From contig OY288248.1 of the NCBI GenBank assembly GCA_958450325.1, positions 3,162,001 through 3,226,000 on the forward strand: a stretch of 64,000 bases of DNA, in the 5' to 3' direction. Positions 12,253 through 21,512 of this stretch are shown one piece after another (within the stretch, counting starts at the first letter, position 1; each line of letters starts with the position of its first letter). The notes below the pieces were generated by a model. The model was given only the letters and a program-made list of their open reading frames with translations. It ran no database searches and had not been told where the DNA came from. Source of the stretch: Agrostemma githago (Eukaryota > Streptophyta > Magnoliopsida > Caryophyllales > Caryophyllaceae). The position numbers and the translations under genes were made by a program.

Positions 12253-13321
12253 CGCAGGCCTGGAATTCGGGACTTCTTTTTTCAACGTTTTTCGTTCGTT
12301 TTATTATTTATTCTTCGATCGATTTTTAAAATTACATCTTTTCTAAAAATCTTTTCTAAAACTATTCCAAGTATTCGATATTAATTTCATAGTTAATTAT
12401 CGAATATAACGAATATCGAAAATATTAATTCGGGTACGAATCATACAATATTCATACGCGATTTAATACGAACTTCGAGTTTTCGAAAACCGGGCCCGAA
12501 ACAGGCCACCACGCGACCCGCCGGCGTCCCGGGCGAGTCGCGCGGCTGGCTGTTTGCCGCGGCCCTTTTCGTCTTTTTTTTTTATTTTTCGAACTTCGTT
12601 TTTTATACAAAACAACGTTCTTTTCAACAATATTTTTCAGATTTCGATTAATATTTATTTTCTCGATTTCGCATATTTTTTTGCTATTATTATTTACAAA
12701 TCGATACTAACTCGTTTGTTTGTTTTGTAGCAAATTCATCCTTTTATTTCATTTGTTTTATTGTACTAAAACGAATCTCACATGCTAAATACAACTTTGA
12801 CGTTAATCAATTTTGCATGCATTAAACCGACTTAGCAACCCATTCAATTCCTCACATGCTTAGAAAACAATGTTTGCATAATCATTCATCGTATTACTAA
12901 CGCGCGCATTAAAACGTCATTCGATATCCTAGTAGAGGCCGCTAATGTGCGGGCGGGGTTGGGTGTTCTTAGTGAACTTCCCAACACGTACCCTCACCCC
13001 TTACTCAGAACCGTGGTTTCCGGATGTCCGAAACCATTGGCAACGAGAGTCATTCAATATACGATTAACCGCTCCAGTCGGCATCTATATCGATATGCAA
13101 AAGGGACGAGCCCAATAAACTCTGACATCGGAAATGGGCCGTATTTTGTACACGGCCCACTACGACATAGAGTGGGCTCGAACGGTTCCGAATAACCATA
13201 AAATTCGGTGGCGACTCCGACTTCGATTTAAATTTCCATTTGACCATCTCATGGAGATTCATTCGCCTCCCCAAACCCGCGCGTGGCCGCGTCGGGGTGG
13301 ACCTATGTCATGTCCACAATT

Positions 13322-13340
13322 TGGCGACTCCGCTGGGGAT
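13322..13340 (+). promoter_or_regulatory. Primer binding site for tRNA-Arg
   Basis: TGGCGACTCCGCTGGGGAT lies three bases after the left LTR. It is complementary to the 3' end of plant tRNA-Arg(ACG) (…CCCCAGCGGAGTCGCCA) over 19 bases as I recall that tRNA. tRNA-Arg priming is typical of Ogre-type Tat elements. Confidence 0.85.
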
Positions 13341-14406
13341 TTTCTGATGAGTTAATAACCTTCAGTGTCCTCAGGGTGAGACTCGAATAGAAATCGTTTG
13401 ACTAGTACAATGCGCGTTTTAGTTTTACGGTTCATGCATAAACCCCACTTTCCCGGGCCGGTACTCGCGACCGACGTCCCACTATACCGTTGATATAGTC
13501 CAAACTGGTTATGTCAAAGGTGTCCACTAGCCGATTCATATGGGTTTTACGGCATGTCCTAATCTCAACTCGAGTTAGGGAGTCCGCCCCGATTCTTGAT
13601 AGGCTGTGTACACTGGTATAGACCCTTATAGACTGACCGAGACTTAGACTAAGAGCATACATGGCGTCATTATACTGTTTCCATGACTACGTGCTACTTG
13701 ATCCACATCTTTCAAAACCGTCATCTTTTCAAAATTTGCATCCTTTTCAAAATATCCAATTTTCAAAACCCGGGTCATATACCGAACTTAGGACTTATGA
13801 TTTTACTCAAAATAGCCTTTTTCTAGCCGGTATTATGCCCAATTCAAAACTCGAAAATATTTTCGAAACTTTCAAAACCCGTCATTCGGCCCACTCATTT
13901 TTCTTTTCGAAAAAGGGCCGGATTTCTCCCCCCGATTCATTTCGGGCTTTTCAAAATTCATATTTCAAAACTTCCTCTTCTTAGACTTCCCGTATTTAGC
14001 AGTGTCGGGTCGTGTCATAAGTCGTTGAAGTCTCTAGCGTCGAAACTCCGTCGATCTTACATCACGGGTTTCCCCCCCATCCTAGTCCGCCTTATTTTAC
14101 TAAGGCAAGGCCCACCTACGTAGGACATACTCCTACAAGGGTCGGCCCGTTTACACAATCGAGTCTAAAAGTCTGGGAATGTCTCACGTGAACCTTCCTC
14201 CGGACAGGGCCCAACCCACAGCGTTGGATCCTGAGGAAGGCCCACCTCTTCACAAGTCACCCGTCTAGGTGTCTTTTCCGAGTCATTTACCGCCTTTTTA
14301 GTCTTCTTCTTTTTTTTCCCTTGCTCGGGATGTACTTTCCTTAGGATTCGGGTTAAGTTGCTAATTACGCGGTACTCTTACAGACAGGCCACCCTTCACT
14401 CGAACC
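13341..14406 (+). other. Retrotransposon 5' leader, non-coding
   Basis: About 1.07 kb lies between the primer site and gag. A 107-codon frame at 13661-13984 is Phe/Ser-rich low-complexity sequence unlike any family I know, so I treat it as incidental. Long leaders are common in Tat elements and should hold the packaging signal, but no motif can be named. Confidence 0.6.
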
Positions 14407-15612
14407 ATGACGCAAAAAGCCATCGACGAATTGAACACCACGTTGGCCCAAATCCAGGACCAATTGAGGCAAATGAGGGAAGACCAGATCGCTATCGTCA
14501 CTCGGGTTAGTGCCGTAGAACAGGGAACTCCTAACGCCTCGATCGATGACGATGGGCCCTTAGCCGCGCTAGCCGGCGCAGTCCAAAAGCTGCAGGAACA
14601 GGTCCACTCGACCACCAGAAACACCATTCTCACGGAAAATGCCCGTACCTATTCAACCTTAACTGACGAACTGCCCGCTAACCTTAACTTAACGGGCTTA
14701 CCAATGTTCGATGGGACTGAAGACCCGGTACTTCATATTCGGGCTTTTAAGGACTTTATGGCTGTCAAGGGGGTCAAATCGACCATGTTCAAGCATCTCT
14801 TTGCTTCCTCTCTGGAGAAACACCCAAAAGCCTGGTACTACAGGCTCGACCCCAAGAAATTCAAAACTTGGGACGATGTTGCCATGGAATTCGCACGGAA
14901 CTACGCGGATAATGCTGAAATCCAGACTACCATGCGTACTCTGGAAGTTATGGCCCAAGAACCAAAGGAGGGTTTCACCAAATACCTCCAAAGGTGGCGG
15001 ACCGAAAGTGTTAAGCTGGTGGACAAGCCCACCGAAAAAGTTCTAGTGGAGGCCTTTGTCAAAAACCTCCTCCCTGCTTACCGAGTCCATCTCAGGTACG
15101 CTATTATACCCGACTTCGCAACTTTGACCGAAATGGGTACCAGAATCGAAGACGATTTAAGGCAAGAGAGCCTTACTAAGGCCTCTACCAAGGGGTATCA
15201 AGGAACTAGTTCATCCTCCAGTAAGCCCGCCAACACAACGGCGGCCCGAAGCATCTTCGACGAGGTAAACTCACTTGACACCTCAACCAAAAAGAATACT
15301 CCAAATCGGGTATTCACTGACATTGGGACAACTTATGCTAATGCCTTACAAAGGCTATCTTCGAAGGGCCTAATCCAACCGATAGGCCCAACTCCGGAAG
15401 TTCCCATAGAAAAACGGTCCAAAAGCTACAACATCCAGGCCTATTGCCATTATCACCAAGGCAACGGGCATGACACGGAGAAATGCTGGAAATTGAAACA
15501 TCTTATCCAGGATCTGATCGAAAATGGGAAGATACCGCTACCCAGTGACAAGCCAAGTAACAAAAACAATCCTCTCGCTACTCACGCCATTTTTTACTGG
15601 AGAGGTAGTTGA
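14407..15612 (+). CDS. gag: Retrotransposon Gag, 401 aa
   Basis: Forms the virus-like particle that packages element RNA. The start ATG at 14407 opens a coiled-coil segment (IDELNTTLAQIQDQLRQMRE, about residues 4-23). The middle holds the Retrotrans_gag core with FKHLFASSLEKHPKAWYYRL and FKTWDDVAMEFARNY (about residues 120-165). Near the C-terminus is a zinc-knuckle variant, CHYHQGNGHDTEKCW (about 345-359), with the Cys/His spacing usual for Ogre/Tat Gag. The frame is intact. It ends at TGA 15610-15612 and overlaps pol, which is open in the +1 frame, by 89 bases. Confidence 0.9.
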   Translation: MTQKAIDELNTTLAQIQDQLRQMREDQIAIVTRVSAVEQGTPNASIDDDGPLAALAGAVQKLQEQVHSTTRNTILTENARTYSTLTDELPANLNLTGLPMFDGTEDPVLHIRAFKDFMAVKGVKSTMFKHLFASSLEKHPKAWYYRLDPKKFKTWDDVAMEFARNYADNAEIQTTMRTLEVMAQEPKEGFTKYLQRWRTESVKLVDKPTEKVLVEAFVKNLLPAYRVHLRYAIIPDFATLTEMGTRIEDDLRQESLTKASTKGYQGTSSSSSKPANTTAARSIFDEVNSLDTSTKKNTPNRVFTDIGTTYANALQRLSSKGLIQPIGPTPEVPIEKRSKSYNIQAYCHYHQGNGHDTEKCWKLKHLIQDLIENGKIPLPSDKPSNKNNPLATHAIFYWRGS

Positions 15613-18600
15613 ATGCTCTCATCTCATTTCCCCTTTCATTTCCCAAATCAACGGGATATGGAACGACGACGAAGATGATGTCTACTTGGTTAAAGGGGAA
15701 GCTATCCCCGTCACTATCGAGGAAGTCCGGAGGGCTAAAGCCAGAGCTCTGGCCGGTACACACACCATCACTGCCACCCCGGAAACCGTCACTGAACCTT
15801 CCAGGACGGAACTCACTCCTGAAGAACCAAACGCCGACACGGCCCTAGTCAGACAATTGAAGAGGGTCCGAACCGATATTACCATATGGCAGCTTTTGGT
15901 TAGTTCACAAGAGCATCGAGCGGCACTTACTAAGGCCCTCGATGAAATCAAGGTCGACCCCTCGGTTACCCCCGCTGAAATGGTAGCCACGGTCTTGCCA
16001 TATCTCAACGACAAGCCCAAAGGAGAAGGCCCACTCATCACCTTTTCCGAGTCCGACCTTCCACCATTCGGGACCACTCATAACCTAGCCCTGTACATTA
16101 CGGTGATTTGTCGAAACAAATATCTCCCGATGACCCTAATTGATGACGGGTCCGCAGTTAACGTCCTTCCTTTAAGGACAACCAAGGCCCTCGGCATCAC
16201 CGAGGCTGACTACCTTCCGACCGCGAAGACTATCCAGGCTTTTGATGGAAGCCCAAAATCAGTGGCTGGGGCCGTTAAACTAACCATCATAACAGGCCCG
16301 ATCGAGAAGGAGTTAGAATTCCAAGTGATCGATGTTACTTCATCTTTCAATCTGCTACTTGGAAGACCATGGATTCACGCGGTCAAAGCAGTATCTTCCA
16401 CTCTTCACAGAAAGGTTAAGCTACCTTTACAGGACGGGATCGTCACCCTCGAAGCCACTCCCATAACCGTGTCCAGCTGCAACACGGCGGGCTCAGCCGA
16501 CCCACGAGGATTCAACTTTGTGGGAATGATCGAAGAAGAGCACCTTTTTCAGCCATACTTCACCGTTAGCATCTATACGATGCTACAGAACCTGGGTTGC
16601 CTACCGGGAGTCACTTCAAGGCCATACCTACCACCGGGAAAGATCATCGAAACCCTGAACAACGGGCAATCTCACCTCGGTCTAGGCTATACTATGGCAT
16701 CCGGCTACACGAACCAAACCAAGACGGTCACATTCGTCACCCCGGTATTCGAAACCGTGCAAACAGGCCTCTATCGGCCCACCATCTCATATCCCGGGAC
16801 CAAACTGGCTCGGGAATGCAACTTCATTCCAGATGACATATTCGCCCTTATCCAGGCCGAATCAAAGGAGGGCCCAAGCAACACTGAGCCCATTCTAGGA
16901 CTACTCTTTGGGGAAGACAAGATCATCCCTACCCCTAAGCAAGAGCTGGTCAGCTTGATCCTTCGCAGCAGCAACTTTGATCCAACCAAGCTGATCTCGG
17001 AAGTTGGTGCCGACGCCGGGAAGAGAGCTTGGAGGAAGACGATCAAGTGGACCGACGGTCAGGGTCGAGTCTACAAGCTAACTACTGGCGAAGGAGATAT
17101 GCATGCTATCGAGTCTGAATCTGAGTCCGAGTCCGAGTCAGAGTCAGAGTCGGAGTCTGAGTCAAAGTCTAGAGGGTCTAGTACTAGGATCGAGTCTGTA
17201 ACCCCTCTCCCTTCTTTAGCCTCACCATCGGGAGCCCCGGAGTCTGTCCCGAGGGCTCTCCCTATCCCGCCTCTGACCAACGATCAGATGGCAGCTCTCT
17301 TCGAGCTCTTTTCAAAGTCTACTATCAATAATAACGATAACCGTTCTGCTTATGACTTGGCTTATTTTCAAAATGTTTTCAAAAATCTTACTTGCAATGA
17401 CATTGAGAAACCCGACGAACAGGTACCATTGCCTCCGCATCTAATCGAGCAACTTGAACAAAGGGAGTCCCGAAATCCGGTAATCGAAGAAACCGATTCC
17501 ATCAACGTAGGAACCCCTTTAGAGCCTCAGATGCTTAGGTTAGGCATATCTTTAGATCCCGAGGAGAAACAACAATTCACGGACCTCCTCCAGGAATTCA
17601 AAGACGTTTTTGCATGGTCCTACAAGGACATGCCGGGAATAGATCGGGAGATAGCTGAACACCGAATACCCATCAAAGACGGGTACAAGCCGGTAAAACA
17701 GAAACTCCGAAGAATGAGGCCCGAATGGTCTCTCAAAGTCAAAGAAGAAGTTGATAAACAATTCAAAGCGGGCTTTATCCAAGTGTCTGAATATTCAGAC
17801 TGGGTTGCAAACGTAGTACCGGTACCCAAAAAGGATGGCAAAGTCCGAGTATGTGTAGATTTCCGGGACCTTAATAAGGCCAGCCCAAAAGACGATTTTC
17901 CGTTGCCACACATCGACATACTGGTGGATAACACGGCCGATCATGCCCTTCTGTCATTTATGGACGGGTATGCCGGATACAATCAGATCAAAATGGCGGA
18001 AGAAGACATGAGTAAGACCACCTTCATCACACCTTGGGGGACTTACTGCTATACCGTGATGCCATTTGGGCTTATTAACGCTGGTGCCACTTATCAACGG
18101 ACCGCTACTACTTTATTGCATGACATGATGCATAAGGAAGTAGAGGTCTATGTCGACGATATGATTGTCAAGTCAAAGGACAGAAGCGGGCACATTGCAG
18201 CCCTAAGGAAGTTCTTCACCCGACTACGCAAGTACAACATGAGGCTAAACCCTCAAAAATGCAGTTTCGGGGTAACATCGGGCAAGTTACTGGGCCACAT
18301 TGTTAGCCAACGTGGCATCGAAGTTGACCCAGCAAAGATCAAAGCCATAACCGAGATGCAACCGCCTAAAACCGAAAAAGAAATACGGGGGTTTCTCGGG
18401 AAAGTCCAATACATAAGCCGGTTCATTTCAAAGCTAACCATGGTATGTGAACCCATTTTCAAGAAACTGAAGATAGGAGAACGAACACTATGGGACGACA
18501 AATGTCAAATGGCTTTCGATAAAATCAAGGAAATTCTATCCTCTCCACCGGTGTTAATGCCACCTCAGCACGGTTTGCCTTTATCGCTATATTTAACAAC

Positions 18601-20755
18601 GACTGAGACAACCATGGGCGCTATGCTAGCCCAGACGGTCAATTCTGAAGAACGGGCTATTTACTACATCAGTAAGAAGTTCTTAGAGTATGAATGCAAA
18701 TACACCATGCTCGAGAAGACGTGTCTAGCATTAGTATGGGCCACTAAAAAGCTCCGACACTACATGCTTAGTCACGAGGTACATGTGCTATCCAAAATGG
18801 ATCCAATCAAATATCTATTCGAGAAGCCCATCCTTAACGGCCGTATATCCAGGTGGACTTTAATGCTAGCCGAGTTCGACCTCAAGTTCGTACCTTTAAA
18901 AGCCATCAAGGGCCGGGTAGTAGCAGAATTCCTCGCCGATAGTCCGGTATCCGAGGAAGAACATACCGATACTTGGGCCTTCCCAGACGAAGACATATTC
19001 CATACCGACGCCGACACATGGGATCTGTATTTTGACGGAGCGTCCAACTTTCGAGGATTTGGTGTCGGGATTTTGCTAATCTCACCACAAGGTGAACATA
19101 CCCCGTTATCCATCAAGCTAGATTTTGACGTGACTAATAACGCAGCCGAATACGAAGCATGCATTCACGGGTTGCAAGCCGCTGCCGATTTAGGAGTAAC
19201 GAACCTCCGGGTCCACGGTGACTCATCATTAGTCATAAACCAAACCCTACAAAAATGGAAGACTCGGAACGCAAATCTCGTGGCTTACCAAGCACGAGTA
19301 AGGGTTCTCGAAAAACAATTCCAAAAGGTGGAGTACATTTATCTGCCTCGGGAAGAAAACCAGTTTGCAGATGCCCTGTCAAAATTAGCATCTCTACTGA
19401 ATATCCCAGCACATCTAACCAGTATGCCCATTTGTGTCGAAAGACGGTCTGAGCCAGCATATATCAACACTATCCAAGATATCGAAATAACTGATCCAGA
19501 ACCTTGGTACCAGGCTGTTCTAACCTACTTGACGTCAGGGGAATATCCTCCGGGAACTGAAAACCGGGCCAAGAAAGCTCTGCGAAGATGGGCAACCCAG
19601 TTCATCCGCACAGACGATGGACAGCTATACAAAAAGACAGCACATGGGGCTTTACTTCTATGCATTGACAAAACTCGAGCCGAAAGAGTTATGGCCGAGG
19701 TACACGACGGCGAAAACGGACCGCACATGAATGCCCATATGTTGGCCCGGAAAATCGCGAGACTCGGTTACTATTGGAATAGCATGGAAACTGACTGTCA
19801 GGTGTATGTTAAACACTGTCATAACTGTCAGATTTTCGCTAATGTTCAGCATATGCCTTCATCCCTACTATATACAATGACATCACCATGGCCATTTTCG
19901 ACGTGGGGAATTGATATAATCGGGAAAGTGAATCCTTCCGGGACAGGAGGTCATTGCTTCATCCTGGTGGCTATCGACTATTTCACCAAATGGGTCGAAG
20001 CCAAATCATACCGGATCTTGAATGCCAAACATGTGGCTAAGTTCATCCAAAACACAATTATATGTCGATATGGGATTCCACACGAGTTCATCAGTGATCA
20101 CGGGACCCATTTCCAAGCTAAAACTGCCACTCTACTGGAAAAGTACAAGATCCAAAGGCATACATCGTCACCTTACCGTCCTCAGACAAATGGAGCGGTA
20201 GAGGCAGCCAATAAAACAATTGTCACCATTCTTAAAAAGATGGCTGAGAATTACCGGGATTGGCCCGACAAGATACCCTTTACCTTATGGGGATATCGGA
20301 CATCAATTCGAACTGCAACCGGAGCAACTCCATACTATCTGACATATGGAATGGAAGCAGTCCAGCCGGTCGAACTAGAAGTACCATCCCTTAGGATTCT
20401 GCTTGAAAGTCAGGTGCCTGAAGCAGATTGGGTCCAAGCCCGATATGACTCGCTAATCCTCTTAGACGAACGACGATCCCGGGCTCTGAATAATATTCAG
20501 ATATATCAGAAAAGGATCCAACGGGCCTTTAACAAAAGGGTAAGGCCCAGGAACATCAAGGAGGGCGATCTAGTCCTAAAATCCGTTCGAGCTTTACTAC
20601 CAGTCGACCCAAGAGGAAAATTCAAACCTAATTGGGTTGGGCCATATTTGGTGAAGAAGATTCTTTCAGGAGGGGCGGTAATGCTAACTGACTTGGACGG
20701 GAACGAGTTCGTCAATCCAACAAACTTGGACCAACTGAAGCGTTACTACCCATAA
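15524..20755 (+). CDS. pol: Retrotransposon Pol polyprotein: protease, RT, two RNases H, integrase
   Basis: One open frame of 1743 codons without stops. Protease: LIDDGSAVNVLP at about residue 205 (variant of the D-S/T-G motif). Reverse transcriptase: FRDLNKASPKDDFPLP near 779 and YVDD near 876. First RNase H at about 1030-1140 is degenerate in its acidic residues. Second, archaeal-type RNase H at about 1167-1300 has YFDGAS, NNAAEYEA, HGDSS and FADALSKL, so all four acids are present. Integrase has a His/Cys finger (about 1393-1435), WGIDIIG (about 1464), SDHGTHF (about 1525) and NGAVEAANK as DDE. There is no chromodomain. A Ser-Glu dipeptide repeat sits at about residues 530-548. Translation probably enters from gag, so the ATG at 15524 need not be used. 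Confidence 0.95.
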   Translation: MGRYRYPVTSQVTKTILSLLTPFFTGEVVECSHLISPFISQINGIWNDDEDDVYLVKGEAIPVTIEEVRRAKARALAGTHTITATPETVTEPSRTELTPEEPNADTALVRQLKRVRTDITIWQLLVSSQEHRAALTKALDEIKVDPSVTPAEMVATVLPYLNDKPKGEGPLITFSESDLPPFGTTHNLALYITVICRNKYLPMTLIDDGSAVNVLPLRTTKALGITEADYLPTAKTIQAFDGSPKSVAGAVKLTIITGPIEKELEFQVIDVTSSFNLLLGRPWIHAVKAVSSTLHRKVKLPLQDGIVTLEATPITVSSCNTAGSADPRGFNFVGMIEEEHLFQPYFTVSIYTMLQNLGCLPGVTSRPYLPPGKIIETLNNGQSHLGLGYTMASGYTNQTKTVTFVTPVFETVQTGLYRPTISYPGTKLARECNFIPDDIFALIQAESKEGPSNTEPILGLLFGEDKIIPTPKQELVSLILRSSNFDPTKLISEVGADAGKRAWRKTIKWTDGQGRVYKLTTGEGDMHAIESESESESESESESESESKSRGSSTRIESVTPLPSLASPSGAPESVPRALPIPPLTNDQMAALFELFSKSTINNNDNRSAYDLAYFQNVFKNLTCNDIEKPDEQVPLPPHLIEQLEQRESRNPVIEETDSINVGTPLEPQMLRLGISLDPEEKQQFTDLLQEFKDVFAWSYKDMPGIDREIAEHRIPIKDGYKPVKQKLRRMRPEWSLKVKEEVDKQFKAGFIQVSEYSDWVANVVPVPKKDGKVRVCVDFRDLNKASPKDDFPLPHIDILVDNTADHALLSFMDGYAGYNQIKMAEEDMSKTTFITPWGTYCYTVMPFGLINAGATYQRTATTLLHDMMHKEVEVYVDDMIVKSKDRSGHIAALRKFFTRLRKYNMRLNPQKCSFGVTSGKLLGHIVSQRGIEVDPAKIKAITEMQPPKTEKEIRGFLGKVQYISRFISKLTMVCEPIFKKLKIGERTLWDDKCQMAFDKIKEILSSPPVLMPPQHGLPLSLYLTTTETTMGAMLAQTVNSEERAIYYISKKFLEYECKYTMLEKTCLALVWATKKLRHYMLSHEVHVLSKMDPIKYLFEKPILNGRISRWTLMLAEFDLKFVPLKAIKGRVVAEFLADSPVSEEEHTDTWAFPDEDIFHTDADTWDLYFDGASNFRGFGVGILLISPQGEHTPLSIKLDFDVTNNAAEYEACIHGLQAAADLGVTNLRVHGDSSLVINQTLQKWKTRNANLVAYQARVRVLEKQFQKVEYIYLPREENQFADALSKLASLLNIPAHLTSMPICVERRSEPAYINTIQDIEITDPEPWYQAVLTYLTSGEYPPGTENRAKKALRRWATQFIRTDDGQLYKKTAHGALLLCIDKTRAERVMAEVHDGENGPHMNAHMLARKIARLGYYWNSMETDCQVYVKHCHNCQIFANVQHMPSSLLYTMTSPWPFSTWGIDIIGKVNPSGTGGHCFILVAIDYFTKWVEAKSYRILNAKHVAKFIQNTIICRYGIPHEFISDHGTHFQAKTATLLEKYKIQRHTSSPYRPQTNGAVEAANKTIVTILKKMAENYRDWPDKIPFTLWGYRTSIRTATGATPYYLTYGMEAVQPVELEVPSLRILLESQVPEADWVQARYDSLILLDERRSRALNNIQIYQKRIQRAFNKRVRPRNIKEGDLVLKSVRALLPVDPRGKFKPNWVGPYLVKKILSGGAVMLTDLDGNEFVNPTNLDQLKRYYP
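17110..17169 (+). repeat. In-frame (GAGTCN)n microsatellite encoding Ser-Glu repeats
   Basis: About ten near-perfect hexamers within pol encode an alternating ESESES tract between the protease and reverse transcriptase. It probably lies in a flexible linker, so length changes would be tolerated. Confidence 0.85.
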
Positions 20756-21015
20756 ACCCTATCTCAACGTCATTTGCAAAAAGTTTATAAAAATGTCTTT
20801 TTTATGAATTTTCAAAATTTTAAGCAAGTCAATAAGTTAGGATCATTTATCCTACCGTTGCACATCTCGAATTAATAATCTTGATGTATTTCGAAAATTG
20901 CAAAAATGCTTCTGAACTACGGAAGGTTTGATTCCATTAATTTTGGATACGTAGGCAACCCCTCAAAAGGGTACAACCAATGCAATAACGAAAAGACGGG
21001 AACGGTATTCACTAA
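20756..21015 (+). other. Retrotransposon 3' untranslated segment between pol and the nested mariner
   Basis: No open frame of note. It contains GATACGTAGGCAACCC, a motif I recall just downstream of pol in many Tat elements. Confidence 0.5.
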
Positions 21016-21359
21016 TACTCCCTCCGTTCCGGTGAATTGTTTGCCTTTCAAATGGGCACAAAGACCAAGAAACACATAAAAAGACAAATCTACCCCTGAA
21101 AATAGAACTCTATTCCACATCTCATGCTATAGCTTAGTCAGGTTAAATACAGCGTAGGATTCATTATACAGAAGTGGGACCACAAAAATAAAATTACAGC
21201 AGCAAGATTCACGTACTTAGGAGGGAAAAATTCAACGAAAATTTGAATGAAAATTTTAGAGGGAAAAATTTCCCACCCAAATAAAATTACAAACTTCAAA
21301 ATATACAGCATTAACATTACAGAAGCTCCATCCTCAAATTTTCACCAAAAACTTCATCA

Positions 21360-21512
21360 ATGGAAGAAATAAACGCCTCCTCAATTGAACCTTCATCATT
21401 CACCGCTTCATCGGAATCCAATGCAGCTTCATCCTTCCCAACCGATAATGAAGTCAATTCACTGCCTAATTCTTTCATCAACCTCAGAACAAAAAAAACA
21501 GTTTCAGAATGA
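21360..21512 (+). CDS. Small upstream ORF of the mariner (50 codons), possible detached N-terminus
   Basis: ATG at 21360 opens a Ser/Asn-rich frame (MEEINASSIEPSSFTASSES at its start) that stops at TGA 21510-21512. The TGA overlaps the transposase ATG (ATGA). An A8 run at 21491-21498 lies near the junction. A one-base length change there would place both frames in register. Whether it is an upstream ORF or the original N-terminus cannot be told here. Confidence 0.4.
   Translation: MEEINASSIEPSSFTASSESNAASSFPTDNEVNSLPNSFINLRTKKTVSE

Larger units (their letters stand above)
10873..13318 (+). repeat. Left LTR, 2446 bp
   Basis: Offset from the right LTR is exactly 16161 bases throughout. The one difference I noticed is G at 10900 against A at 27061. 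It contains a TATA box (11619-11626), a very AT-rich downstream half, and GC-rich inverted repeats near 12222-12252. It contains no gene of its own; the small open frames in it are repeated in the right LTR. Confidence 0.95.

Noticed and set aside
13319..13320. LTR extending two more bases (AT), as both copies agree there
   Set aside because: The agreement is chance between the leader (ATT) and the ATAGC duplication; TG…CA ends plus a perfect duplication fix the LTR end at 13318/29479.
13661..13984. 107-aa ORF in the retrotransposon leader
   Set aside because: Low-complexity composition, no recognised domain, and long incidental frames are common there.
17110..17169. CRISPR-like or other array
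   Set aside because: Simple hexamer microsatellite within pol; no spacers, and the sequence is a plant nuclear transposon.
18772..19164. Minus-strand ORFs across pol
   Set aside because: Shadows of the pol reading frame; no known domain.
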